Below are positions 31,604 to 41,371 of a stretch of DNA of 46,443 nucleotides, piece by piece. Under the pieces are notes generated by a model. The model saw nothing but the letters and a program-made list of their open reading frames with translations, was not told the DNA's origin and made no database searches. Origin of the DNA: Alphaproteobacteria bacterium (GTDB taxonomy: Bacteria > Pseudomonadota > Alphaproteobacteria > Rs-D84); NCBI GenBank assembly GCA_017520675.1, contig JAFXFG010000004.1:1-46443 (forward strand), written 5' to 3'. Positions within the stretch are counted from its first letter, which is position 1; the number at the start of each line of letters is the position of its first letter. The translations under genes were made by a program, and so were the position numbers.

Positions 31604-34600
31604 ATGGCAGTTATCCAGAAACTAAGAAAATCTTTTGGGAAAAGTTTTTTGCAAACTCCGCTTCCTGATTTAGTTGAAATACAATATAATTCCTACAAGG
31701 ATTTCTTGCAGGCTGATGTTGATCCCCAGAATCGCAAAAACATGGGGTTGCAAAATGTATTTTCTTCAATGTTTCCAATCAAAGACTATGCCGGCATTGC
31801 CGATTTGGAATTTGTTGAATACACATTAGACAAACCTGTCTATAATGTAAAAGAATGCATGTTGCGTAATATGACATATTCCAGCAAGTTGAAATTGAAG
31901 CTGAGATTGATTTTATGGGACATCGCCGAAGATGGCAAAAAAACTTTGCGTGATATCAAAGAACAAGAAATATTTATGGGCGAAGTACCATTAATGACAG
32001 AGCGCGGCAGTTTTATTGCCTCTGGTGTTGAACGTGTTATTGTATCCCAGATGCATCGCGCCCAAGGTGTTGTTTTCGCAACCACCAAAGAAGCCAAGAT
32101 TGCAGGCAATCCTGTAACATACACAGCGCGCATTATTCCAGAACATGGTTCTTGGATTGATTTCGAAGAATCCAAAGGCATTATCTATGTCCGTATTGAT
32201 CGTCGTCGCAAGGTTCCAGCAACTGTATTATTGCGTTGCCTACCTGCTGCCGAAGATGAAAAGAAATGGATTGCTGACCCACGCAAGACAACAATTCGTG
32301 GTATGACAGATACAGAAATATTGTCTGCGTTCTACAAGCGTATTCCGTTGTCATTTAATGGCAAGTTGTGGACCGGCGACACCGCCAGTTTTGAAGGCTT
32401 AGATAAATATCGTTTGAACTATGATTTAATTAATCCAAAAGACAAAGCGGTTTTGGCATCCAAGGGCGACAGATTAAATGCAAAGCGTATGAAAAAGATT
32501 ATGGACGCGTCCAAGAAATTTGGAATCTTACCAGAATCTTTGGTCGGCGAATATTTGTTTGATGCTGTAACAAATGGCGAAGAAGTTGTTTTCCCAGCTG
32601 GTACAGAAATAACCGAAGAAGTCTTGAACGATTTGGACAAAATGAACATCAAAGAAATCAGTTTGATTTCCATTGATAATGCCACTATTACTGCGCATAT
32701 GCGTAATACATTGATGGCAGACAAAACAACAAATCGTGAAGAAGCATTAATTGAAATATACAACATCATTCGTCCTGGCGAACGTCCAACACTAGAAGCG
32801 GCAATAAATCTGTTTATGCGTCAAGGCTTCGAAGCGACATATTATGATTTGTCTGCTGTTGGTCGTTTCAAAATGAACAAGCGTCTAAAAATCGACTCTG
32901 GCAAGAAACCAGAAGACGAACGTTTATTGACCAAGGCGGACTTCTTGGCGGTATTAAAGACATTAACAAACATTATTGACCGCAAAGATACTGTTGATGA
33001 TATTGACAACCTGTCCAATCGTCGTGTTCGCACAGTTGGTGAATTGCTGGAACAGAATTTCCGCACAGGTATGGTTCGCATTGAACGTTTGGTTCGCGAA
33101 AGCCTATCATCGCCAAACATTGCGAATATGCAACCCCAGGATGTTATCAATGTAAAGCCATTGATGTCCTTGATATCTGAATTCTTGGGTACATCGCAGT
33201 TATCGCAGTTTATGGACGCGTACAATCCATTGTCAGAATTAGAGCACAAGCGTCGTATTTCTGCATTAGGACCTGGTGGATTGAATCGTGAACGCGCAGG
33301 GATTGATGTCCGCGACGTTCATCCAACGCACTATGGTCGTCTGTGTCCAATTCACACCCCCGAAGGTGCAAATATTGGTTTGATTAATCACATGGCATCA
33401 TATGCGCGTGTAAATCCATATGGTTTCATTGAAACACCGTACTATGTTGTTGAAAACAGTCGCATCACAGACAAGATGATATATTTGACTGCTGATGAAG
33501 AACTGGGGCACAAAATTGCACAGGGTAACACCCCGACAACAAGCGCAGGTGTCTTGGCCGAAGATATGGTAACGGCGCGTGTTGATGGTGAATTTACCAT
33601 GGTTCCAAAAGAAGAAATCGACTTAATCGACGTAGAACCACGTCAGGTGGTATCGATTGCAACTGGTTTGATACCATTCGTTGAAAACGACGACGCGAAC
33701 CGTGCTTTGATGGGTTCAAACATGCAACGTCAGGCTGTTCCGCTATTGCGTGTTCAGGCACCATTAGTTGGTACAGGTATTGAACGTGAAGTTGCGCGTG
33801 ATTCCCGCACTGGTAAGGTTGCGAAACACAGTGGTATTGTTGAATCTGTTGACGCGAACCGCATTGTGGTTAAATGTATGAACAGTCGCAATGTTGTAAC
33901 AGGTGTAGATATTTACAACCTGGAAAAGTTCGAACGTTCCAACAGTGAAACGATTATTCACCAAAAACCATTGGTCAAGGTTGGCGATCGTATTTCTGCG
34001 GGCGACATTATTGCGGACGGTTCATCGATGAACTATGGTGATTTGGCACTGGGTCGCAATGTATTGGTTGCCTTTATGCCATGGCGTGGATATAACTACG
34101 AAGATTCAATTGTGATTTCTGAAAAGATTTCGCGTGATGATGTATTTACATCTGTAAAAATCGTAGAAAAAGAATTCAAGGTTCGTGATACCCAATTGGG
34201 GCCAGAGGCGCTAACCCGCGACATACCAAACGTTGGTGAAGAAGCCTTAAAGAATCTGGACGAATCTGGTATTATCTATGTTGGCGCGCGCGTGAAGCAG
34301 GGCGACATTTTGGTTGGTCGTGTAACACCAAAGTCAGAAACATTGTTAACCCCAGAAGAAGCCTTGTTGCGTAATATCTTTGGTGAAAAAGCATTGAATG
34401 TAAAAGACACATCACTGCGTGTTGGTCCAAACGAAGAAGGTACAGTTATTGGTGTGAATGTTTTGACGCGTCATGGTGTCAAGAAAGACGAACGCACTCA
34501 AATGATTGAACTGCAAAAAATCGAAGCCATCAACAAAGATCGTGAAGAAGAAATTGCGATTATAGAAAAAGGCTTTGCGGATCAAGTATTCCAGATTGCT

Positions 34601-35740
34601 GAAAATATGGTTATTGATTCTGGTACTGGCAGTTTAAAGCCATTTATTGGCAAGAAATTGACTGCAGAAGTATTCGAAGGCATTCGTCCATCAGACTTAA
34701 AGAAATTGGTTGTTTCTGATAAAGAAGCCCAGACCAAGATTGAAGAACTGCGTGAACAACACTTGATAAAGTTAAAGCAGTTAAATGAAAAGGCTGATGC
34801 AGAAGTTTCCAAGGCAACAGAGAGTAACTCATTGAATGCGGGTGTGTTAAAAGAAGTAAAAGTGTACATTGCGCACAAGATGAAATTACAGCCTGGGGAC
34901 AAAATGGCGGGTCGCCATGGAAACAAGGGTATTGTATCCAAGGTTGTGCCTGTTGAAGATATGCCATATTTACCAGACGGGACACCGGTTGACATTGTGT
35001 TGAATCCGTTGGGTGTGCCATCGCGTATGAATATTGGTCAGATATTGGAAACCCACCTTGGTATGGCTGCGCGCACACTAGGTGCCCAGATTGGTGCTGT
35101 TTTGGACGAAGTCAAGGCCAAACGTGCTGTTACAGACGATTTGCGTTCCGTAATGGGCAAGGTTTACGGCAAAGAAACAGCGGACAAGTTGGAAAAGATG
35201 ACAGATACGGATGTGCGTGCACAGGCTGCGTTATTGCGTGATGGTGTGCCGATGGCGACGCCTACATTTGACGGTGCCACTGCCGAGGACATTCGTGATA
35301 TGTTAAAGATGGCAGGTCTGCCAGAAACAGGTCAGTTTGATTTGTATGACGGTATGACTGGCGAAAAGTTTGCCCGTCCTGTAACTGTTGGTGTTATGTA
35401 CATGCTGAAACTGCATCACTTTGTTGATGAAAAGATTCACGCACGTTCTGTTGGTAATTATTCATTAGTAACACAACAGCCATTGTCTGGTAAGGCCCAT
35501 ATGGGTGGTCAGCGTTTGGGTGAAATGGAAGTTTGGGCACTTGAAGCCCATGGTGCTGCACACTTGTTGCGTGAAATGTTGACGGTTAAGTCTGACGACA
35601 TTACTGGCCGTAACAAGATGTATGAATCCATCATCAATGGCAGCAACGACATCCAAACTGGCACGCCTGAGGCATTTAACGTACTTGTACGTGAATTGCG
35701 CGGGTTGGGCTTAGCGATGACACCAAAAAAAATTGATTAG
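31604..35740 (+). CDS. rpoB: RNA polymerase beta subunit
   Basis: 1378 residues, usual for alphaproteobacteria. The rifampicin region reads SQLSQFMDAYNPLSELEHKRR then ISALGPGGL, followed by DVHPTHYGRLCPIHTPEG. The C-terminus has GGQRLGEMEVWALEAHGAA. Forms the catalytic core of RNA polymerase with beta-prime. The ATG at 31604 after AAAGGA gives the normal start MAVIQKLRKSFG; an in-frame start 22 codons upstream is AT-rich leader. Not fused to rpoC. Compared with the Escherichia coli sequence it has changes at the positions equivalent to 517, 518 and 525 beside the rifampicin pocket. Confidence 0.97.
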   Translation: MAVIQKLRKSFGKSFLQTPLPDLVEIQYNSYKDFLQADVDPQNRKNMGLQNVFSSMFPIKDYAGIADLEFVEYTLDKPVYNVKECMLRNMTYSSKLKLKLRLILWDIAEDGKKTLRDIKEQEIFMGEVPLMTERGSFIASGVERVIVSQMHRAQGVVFATTKEAKIAGNPVTYTARIIPEHGSWIDFEESKGIIYVRIDRRRKVPATVLLRCLPAAEDEKKWIADPRKTTIRGMTDTEILSAFYKRIPLSFNGKLWTGDTASFEGLDKYRLNYDLINPKDKAVLASKGDRLNAKRMKKIMDASKKFGILPESLVGEYLFDAVTNGEEVVFPAGTEITEEVLNDLDKMNIKEISLISIDNATITAHMRNTLMADKTTNREEALIEIYNIIRPGERPTLEAAINLFMRQGFEATYYDLSAVGRFKMNKRLKIDSGKKPEDERLLTKADFLAVLKTLTNIIDRKDTVDDIDNLSNRRVRTVGELLEQNFRTGMVRIERLVRESLSSPNIANMQPQDVINVKPLMSLISEFLGTSQLSQFMDAYNPLSELEHKRRISALGPGGLNRERAGIDVRDVHPTHYGRLCPIHTPEGANIGLINHMASYARVNPYGFIETPYYVVENSRITDKMIYLTADEELGHKIAQGNTPTTSAGVLAEDMVTARVDGEFTMVPKEEIDLIDVEPRQVVSIATGLIPFVENDDANRALMGSNMQRQAVPLLRVQAPLVGTGIEREVARDSRTGKVAKHSGIVESVDANRIVVKCMNSRNVVTGVDIYNLEKFERSNSETIIHQKPLVKVGDRISAGDIIADGSSMNYGDLALGRNVLVAFMPWRGYNYEDSIVISEKISRDDVFTSVKIVEKEFKVRDTQLGPEALTRDIPNVGEEALKNLDESGIIYVGARVKQGDILVGRVTPKSETLLTPEEALLRNIFGEKALNVKDTSLRVGPNEEGTVIGVNVLTRHGVKKDERTQMIELQKIEAINKDREEEIAIIEKGFADQVFQIAENMVIDSGTGSLKPFIGKKLTAEVFEGIRPSDLKKLVVSDKEAQTKIEELREQHLIKLKQLNEKADAEVSKATESNSLNAGVLKEVKVYIAHKMKLQPGDKMAGRHGNKGIVSKVVPVEDMPYLPDGTPVDIVLNPLGVPSRMNIGQILETHLGMAARTLGAQIGAVLDEVKAKRAVTDDLRSVMGKVYGKETADKLEKMTDTDVRAQAALLRDGVPMATPTFDGATAEDIRDMLKMAGLPETGQFDLYDGMTGEKFARPVTVGVMYMLKLHHFVDEKIHARSVGNYSLVTQQPLSGKAHMGGQRLGEMEVWALEAHGAAHLLREMLTVKSDDITGRNKMYESIINGSNDIQTGTPEAFNVLVRELRGLGLAMTPKKID

Positions 35741-35818
35741 TGGTTAAGAATTTCCCCGGGTTGTTCAAAATACGACTTGGGGAAACGCCCTAACTACTAA
35801 CCACTAACAACTTTTTAA
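35738..35818 (+). other. Long-range hairpin between rpoB and rpoC
   Basis: TTAGTGGTTA at the rpoB stop pairs with TAACCACTAA (about 35799-35808), and inside it TTTCCCC (about 35751-35757) pairs with GGGGAAA. It ends just before the rpoC ribosome site (AAAGGAG). It has no T-run, so it is not a terminator. Confidence 0.6.
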
Positions 35819-35841
35819 GCGACTGAAAGGAGCAAAATATA

Positions 35842-38800
35842 ATGAGCAATATGTTGCAAAAGATATTTGGACAAATTGAAAACAAAGAGCAGTTTGATGC
35901 CCTGCGTATTACGATTGCGTCCCCCGAAGAAATTTTATCTTGGTCCCATGGTGAAGTTAAAAAACCAGAAACCATTAACTATCATTCAATGAAGCCAGAG
36001 GCCGAAGGTCTGTTTTGTCAGCAAATTTTTGGTCCAGTCAAAGATTATGAATGTGCCTGTGGTAAATACAAAAGAATAAAGTATCGTGGTGTTGTTTGCG
36101 AACGTTGTGGGGTAGAGGTTGGATCTGCCTCGGTTCGTCGTGAACGTATGGGGCACATTAAACTTGCGATGCCTGTTGCGCATACTTGGTTTTTGCGTGA
36201 AGGTAAAATCGCCACATTATTAAATAATCTGCCACAAAAGAAATTGGAACAGGTTATTTCCTATGATGCCTACATTGTAATTGAACCAGGATTGACTAAT
36301 CTGAAACAATACGATGTTATCAGCGAAGACGAATATCAGGCTGCGGTTGAAGAATTTGGTGCTGATGCATTTCGTGTTGGTATTGGTGCCGAAGGTATTC
36401 GTGCGATAATATCTAATCTGGATATGGGTGATGAACGCACTCGTTTGCGTGCGGAATTATCTGAAACAAAATCAGAAACCAAACGTAAATCATTAATCAA
36501 GCAGTTAAAATTGGTCGAAGCATTTTTAGATTCTAAGACAGACCCATCTTGGATGTTGCCGGATATCATACCTGTAATTCCACCAGATATGCGTCCATTG
36601 GTTACACTTGATGCTGGACATGTTGCGGCATCTGACTTGAACGATTTGTATCGTCGTGTCATTATCCGTAACAATCGTTTAAAGCGTTTTATGGAAATGC
36701 ACGCACCAGACATCATTGTACGCAATGAAAAGCGTATGTTACAAGAAGCGGTTGATTCACTGTTTGATAACGCGCACAAGGCCCGTCCAATGGTGTCTCA
36801 GAATCGTCGTCCATTGAAATCATTATCTGATTCTTTGCGCGGTAAGTCTGGCCGTTTCCGTATGAATATGTTGGGTAAACGTGTTGACTACTCTGGGCGT
36901 TCTGTTATTGTGTCTGGTCCAACATTGAAATTGCATCAGGTTGGTTTGCCCAAGACGATGGCGCTTGAATTATTTAAGCCATTTGTTTTCGCGCGTTTAT
37001 TGGCTGGTGATTACGCAAACACATTAAAAACAGCCCGCAGAATGGTTGAAAACGGCGAAGATGTTGTGTGGGAAATTTTGGAAAACGTTATTTACGAACA
37101 TCCTGTATTGTTAAATCGTGCACCATCGTTGCACCGTTTGTCGTTATTGGCGTTTGAGCCTGTATTAATCGAGGGCAAGGCAATCCGTCTGCATCCATTG
37201 GTATGTTCTGGCTTTAATGCTGACTTTGACGGCGACCAGATGTCTGTACACGTTCCAATTTCATTAGAAGCACAACTGGAAGCGCGCACATTAATGTTAT
37301 CATCGAATAACGTATTGTCGCCTGCGAACGGTGCGCCTATGATTGTTCCATCACAAGACATGGTTTTGGGTGTTTACTACATTTCATTGATTAATGGTGA
37401 ACACAATGAAAAGTCGCCACGTTTTGCGAATATGGACGAAGTGAAATTGGCATTAGAAAACAAGACAATTACATTACATACACCAATTGTTGCGCGTATC
37501 AAGGGCAAGACCTATCAGACAACAGCGGGTCGTATGATATTGGGTGAATTGTTGCCTGATTCAGAAAATATGCCATTTGATTTGGTTAACAAGGTTATGC
37601 CACGCAGTGCGATTAAGTCATTATTGGCAACAACATATGAACGTTGTGGCGACAAAGCGATGATTTTACTTGCAGACGCATTGAAAGACACTGGCTTTGA
37701 ACAGGCTGCACGCAGTGGTATTTCGATTGGTTATGACGACATCGTTATTCCATCAGAAAAGAAAGACATCATTGCCCAATCTGAAAAAGCCGCAGAAGAA
37801 ATTGAAGAACAATATCAAAACGGTTTGTTGTCGGGTGGCGAACGTTATAACAAGTTGATTGACTTGTGGCATGGCACAACCGACAAATTGGGTGATATGG
37901 CGTACGCTGCATTGGGCAAGAGCAATGGCGACAATTGGAATTCAATTTACATGATGGCTTTATCCGAAGCCCGTGGTTCCAAGCGTCAGATTCAGCAGTT
38001 GGCTGGTATGCGTGGTATGATGCAGAAACCAGACGGTTCTATTATCGAAGTTCCAATTATTTCGAACTTTAAAGAAGGTCTGACCATGTCAGAGTACTTT
38101 ACATCAACCCACGGTGCGCGTAAAGGTATGTCGGACACTGCGCTTAAAACGGCCGAGGCTGGATATCTAACCCGTCGTCTGGTTGAATTGGCACAGAACA
38201 CAGTTATTACAGAACACGATTGCGGCACGACAGAATTCATTACTGCCAAACCTGTATATCAGGGTTCAACACTGTCTGTTCCACTGGGTGATGTTGTATT
38301 GGGACGCACAGCAGCACATGACATTGTTCATCCAATCAGCAAAGAAGTCATTGTACCTGCTGGCGAATTAATTACCAAGGCCGCTGCCAAGACAATTAAT
38401 GAATCTGGTTTGCCAAGTGTTGATGTACGCAGTGTTCTGACATGTTGTTCGGATGGTTTGTGTGCGAAATGCTATGGTATGGATTTGTCGCGTAATGCGT
38501 TGGTTCATGTTGGCGAAGCGGTTGGTGTTATTGCGGGTCAGTCTATTGGTGAACCTGGAACGCAGTTGACATTGCGTACCTTCCACATTGGTGGTATTGC
38601 ATCTGGTGGTGCGGAAAGCCACTTTATCGAAGTTCCTGTTGCGGGTCGCATAAAATTATCTGGTGTGGATACGATTAAGAACAGTGCAGGTCGTATTGTT
38701 GTATTAAGTCGCAATGGAAAATTAACTGTTGTTGACGAAGGCGACAAAGAACTGTTCAGCAGCAACCTGCCATATGCATCAATGTTGATTGTGAACGATG

Positions 38801-39951
38801 GCGACACAGTTGAAAAGGGTGCCAAGGTTGCAGAATGGGATCCATATTCCAACACAATTATTGCGGAAAAAGACGGTATTGTTAACTTTAATGACTTGAT
38901 TGAAAATGTTTCATACCAAGAAGAAGTTGATTCTATGACAGGTATCGTTTCTCGCAAGGTTATAAATTGGAAAACAAACACCAAAAAGGCATTAAAGCCA
39001 GCAATCACATTGGTTGATGCCAAGGGTAATGTTATCAATCTGGGTGGCAAGAAGATTGCAGAATATCTGTTGCCTATATACTCAGTATTGAATGTTGCCA
39101 ATGGTGACAAGGTTGTTGCGGGTGATATTTTGGCGCGCATACCTGTTCAGGCAAAGCGTACAGGCGACATTACTGGTGGTCTGCCACGTGTTAACGAATT
39201 GTTGGAAGTTCGTCGTCCAACAAATCCTGCCTTGTTGGCTGAAATCGATGGTACAGTTGACCTAGAAGATTCTAAGTCCAAGATAATAATCCGCATTGAA
39301 CCGACTGACGGCACAGCGCCTGTTGAATATGCAGTGCCCAAGGGTACAAACCTGTTGGTTCGCAGTGGTGATTTTGTTCGCAAGGCTGACAAATTGGTTG
39401 ATGGCGATCCAGTCCCACAAGATATCTTGCGTATTTTGGGTCAAAAGGCATTGGCAACATTTATGGTTGATCAAATCCAGCAGGTTTATCGTCTGCAAGG
39501 CGCGATTATCAATGACAAGCATATTGAAATTGTTATTCGTGAAATGACCCGTCGTGTAGAGATAACAAATCCGGGCGACACAGGCTTCTTGATTGGTGCT
39601 GTTGTTGACAGGGTTGACTTTGACGAAGAAAATGCACGTGTTGCACGCGAAGGTGGCAAAATTGCCGAAGCCTCTCAGGTTTTGGTTGGTTTGACCCGCG
39701 CGTCATTGACATCTCGTTCATTTATCTCTAACGCATCGTTCCAACAGACGACCAAGGTTCTGGTTGATGCCGCGATAAGTGGTTCGACTGATAAACTGGT
39801 TGGTATCAACGAAAACTTGATTGTTGGTCGTTTGATTCCAGTTGGTACAGGTGCCTATGTTCGTCGTGTTCGTGAAATTGCCAAAGAAGAAGAAAAAGCA
39901 GAACGTTTGGCACGCGAAGGCAACGGTCAACAGCAGTTGTTGGACATCTAA
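35842..39951 (+). CDS. rpoC: RNA polymerase beta-prime subunit
   Basis: 1369 residues, usual length. N-terminal zinc finger [17 protein letters not shown], active-site NADFDGDQM (the Asp triad binding Mg), second zinc site [12 protein letters not shown], and C-terminal switch/jaw regions ([16 protein letters not shown]). ATG after AAAGGAG. Confidence 0.98.
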   Translation: MSNMLQKIFGQIENKEQFDALRITIASPEEILSWSHGEVKKPETINYHSMKPEAEGLFCQQIFGPVKDYECACGKYKRIKYRGVVCERCGVEVGSASVRRERMGHIKLAMPVAHTWFLREGKIATLLNNLPQKKLEQVISYDAYIVIEPGLTNLKQYDVISEDEYQAAVEEFGADAFRVGIGAEGIRAIISNLDMGDERTRLRAELSETKSETKRKSLIKQLKLVEAFLDSKTDPSWMLPDIIPVIPPDMRPLVTLDAGHVAASDLNDLYRRVIIRNNRLKRFMEMHAPDIIVRNEKRMLQEAVDSLFDNAHKARPMVSQNRRPLKSLSDSLRGKSGRFRMNMLGKRVDYSGRSVIVSGPTLKLHQVGLPKTMALELFKPFVFARLLAGDYANTLKTARRMVENGEDVVWEILENVIYEHPVLLNRAPSLHRLSLLAFEPVLIEGKAIRLHPLVCSGFNADFDGDQMSVHVPISLEAQLEARTLMLSSNNVLSPANGAPMIVPSQDMVLGVYYISLINGEHNEKSPRFANMDEVKLALENKTITLHTPIVARIKGKTYQTTAGRMILGELLPDSENMPFDLVNKVMPRSAIKSLLATTYERCGDKAMILLADALKDTGFEQAARSGISIGYDDIVIPSEKKDIIAQSEKAAEEIEEQYQNGLLSGGERYNKLIDLWHGTTDKLGDMAYAALGKSNGDNWNSIYMMALSEARGSKRQIQQLAGMRGMMQKPDGSIIEVPIISNFKEGLTMSEYFTSTHGARKGMSDTALKTAEAGYLTRRLVELAQNTVITEHDCGTTEFITAKPVYQGSTLSVPLGDVVLGRTAAHDIVHPISKEVIVPAGELITKAAAKTINESGLPSVDVRSVLTCCSDGLCAKCYGMDLSRNALVHVGEAVGVIAGQSIGEPGTQLTLRTFHIGGIASGGAESHFIEVPVAGRIKLSGVDTIKNSAGRIVVLSRNGKLTVVDEGDKELFSSNLPYASMLIVNDGDTVEKGAKVAEWDPYSNTIIAEKDGIVNFNDLIENVSYQEEVDSMTGIVSRKVINWKTNTKKALKPAITLVDAKGNVINLGGKKIAEYLLPIYSVLNVANGDKVVAGDILARIPVQAKRTGDITGGLPRVNELLEVRRPTNPALLAEIDGTVDLEDSKSKIIIRIEPTDGTAPVEYAVPKGTNLLVRSGDFVRKADKLVDGDPVPQDILRILGQKALATFMVDQIQQVYRLQGAIINDKHIEIVIREMTRRVEITNPGDTGFLIGAVVDRVDFDEENARVAREGGKIAEASQVLVGLTRASLTSRSFISNASFQQTTKVLVDAAISGSTDKLVGINENLIVGRLIPVGTGAYVRRVREIAKEEEKAERLAREGNGQQQLLDI

Positions 39952-39958
39952 AAACACA

Positions 39959-39982
39959 TCCGCCCAGTTAAATCTGGGCGGA
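39959..39982 (+). terminator. Hairpin after rpoC
   Basis: TCCGCCCAG pairs with CTGGGCGGA over a 6-base loop, 7 bases after the rpoC stop. Only a weak T-tract follows (AGTTTTCC), so it is a moderate terminator or 3-prime stabiliser. Confidence 0.6.
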
Positions 39983-39995
39983 CATAAAGTTTTCC

Positions 39996-40023
39996 TTGCA
40001 AATCGTAATGATTTGAATAAAAT
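39996..40023 (+). promoter_or_regulatory. Promoter of rpmF-plsX
   Basis: TTGCAA (39996-40001), 16-base spacer, TAAAAT (40018-40023), 31 bases before rpmF, right after the rpoC hairpin. Confidence 0.55.
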
Positions 40024-40054
40024 AGGACAGTTATAAAATAAAAAGGATAAAAAA

Positions 40055-40204
40055 ATGGCAACGCCAAAAAGTAAAACAAGTAAAGCACGCTCTGCACAAC
40101 GTCGTTCACATGATGCATTGTCTGTAATGCCATGTGGTGTATGCAAAACATGCGGTGAAAAGAAACGTCCACATCATGTTTGCCCTGCATGCGGTGCAAA
40201 ATAA
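40055..40204 (+). CDS. rpmF: 50S ribosomal protein L32 (bL32)
   Basis: 49 residues, slightly short of the usual 55-60. Starts MATPKSKTSKARSAQRRSHD, the standard bL32 N-terminus. Zinc site with CGVCKTCGEKK and HHVCPACGAK (two Cys pairs). ATG after AAAGGA. The rpmF-plsX order is common in bacteria. Confidence 0.95.
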   Translation: MATPKSKTSKARSAQRRSHDALSVMPCGVCKTCGEKKRPHHVCPACGAK

Positions 40205-40226
40205 TATAATAATAAAAAACGATTAA

Positions 40227-40267
40227 GGCAGAAGCAGGGCGCATTAAATGTGCCTTTCTGCTTTTTT
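40227..40267 (+). terminator. Terminator/attenuator between rpmF and plsX
   Basis: GCAGAA (40228-40233) pairs with TTCTGC (40256-40261) and GGCGCAT with ATGTGCC inside, followed by TTTTTT (40262-40267). The plsX start codon lies only 11 bases later, so readthrough would set plsX expression relative to rpmF. Confidence 0.7.
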
Positions 40268-40277
40268 ATTAAATACG

Positions 40278-41345
40278 ATGACAGAAGAAAAAAAGATTAT
40301 ATCGATTGACACCATGGGCGGCGACAAAGGTCCAAATGCAGCGCTGGGTGGTGTTAATCAATATTTATACCAGTACGGCGAAGAATCTGTATTTTTTCGC
40401 CTGTTTGGTGATGAAAAAGTTTTGCGTAAATTGCTGGGTAAATACCCACGTGTTTCCCGTAATTGCGAGGTGGTACACGCCCCAAACTCTATCAAAGGCA
40501 CAGACAAAGTTATGGATGTCTTGCGCCACGCACAGGACACATCTATGTATATGGCGATAAAAGATGTCCGCGAAGGTAAATCGTCGGCTGTGATTAGTGC
40601 GGGAAATACCGGTATTTTGATGTCTTTATCTAAACTTGCGTTAAAGACCATTGACGGTATTTCGCGTCCTGCGATAACCACGATGTTGCCATCTGGTGCT
40701 GGGGACAGTCGTGTTGTTGTGCTTGACCTGGGGGCAAATGTTCATTGTGATGAAGGAATTTTATTTGACTTTGCCGTTCTGGGCAGTGTCTATGCCGAAG
40801 TTATTGGAAAAATGCCAAAACCCAAACTTGGTGTCTTGAACATTGGTTCCGAAGAAACCAAGGGTAACGAAACACTGGTTCGTCTGAACAAAGTTTTGAC
40901 AGCCAACAAAGAGAAATTACCTTATGACTATATCGGTTTTGTAGAGGCGAACGATATCAGTGCCGGCAAGGTTCAGGTTGTTGTTACCGATGGTTTCACA
41001 GGTAATATTGTGTTAAAGACCGTTGAAGGTACCGCAAAATTAATCAAGCGCGTAATTGTTGAAAATTTCAAGAAATCTGTTCTGGCGATAATCGGTGCAT
41101 TTTTCTTGGTGCATGTATTCAAGCGGTTAAAGCATAAAATAGACCCGCGTTCGTACGCTGGTGCGACATTTTTGGGATTGCGTGGATTCGCGGTCAAGAC
41201 CCATGGCAACAGTGATGCTTTGTCATTTGCGAATTCAATACATTATGCCGCCCAATTGACCAAGGCGAATATGAATGGATTAATCGAAGAACGCGCCCGC
41301 GCGCTATCGACTGTCCGTACAGAATTAAATAATATAACAGAATAA
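40278..41345 (+). CDS. plsX: Phosphate acyltransferase PlsX
   Basis: 355 residues, usual length. Starts MTEEKKIISIDTMGGDKGP, with the family motif D-x-MGGD. Central ISAGNTGILMSLS, later SEETKGNE and TDGFTGNIVLKTVEG. PlsX makes acyl-phosphate from acyl-ACP for phospholipid synthesis. The ATG at 40278 is chosen because it gives the normal start. An in-frame ATG ten codons earlier lies in the terminator hairpin. No good ribosome site precedes 40278. Confidence 0.95.
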   Translation: MTEEKKIISIDTMGGDKGPNAALGGVNQYLYQYGEESVFFRLFGDEKVLRKLLGKYPRVSRNCEVVHAPNSIKGTDKVMDVLRHAQDTSMYMAIKDVREGKSSAVISAGNTGILMSLSKLALKTIDGISRPAITTMLPSGAGDSRVVVLDLGANVHCDEGILFDFAVLGSVYAEVIGKMPKPKLGVLNIGSEETKGNETLVRLNKVLTANKEKLPYDYIGFVEANDISAGKVQVVVTDGFTGNIVLKTVEGTAKLIKRVIVENFKKSVLAIIGAFFLVHVFKRLKHKIDPRSYAGATFLGLRGFAVKTHGNSDALSFANSIHYAAQLTKANMNGLIEERARALSTVRTELNNITE

Positions 41346-41371
41346 AAAATCGCCCAATTGGGCGATTTTTT
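41344..41371. terminator. Bidirectional terminator between plsX and pyk
   Basis: A perfect 28-bp palindrome: A-run, TCGCCC, AATT centre, GGGCGA, T-run. It ends both convergent genes; the pyk stop codon touches its edge. Confidence 0.9.

Noticed and set aside
38538-39140. Leftward 200-residue frame inside rpoC
   Set aside because: Antisense of a highly conserved gene; no start signal.
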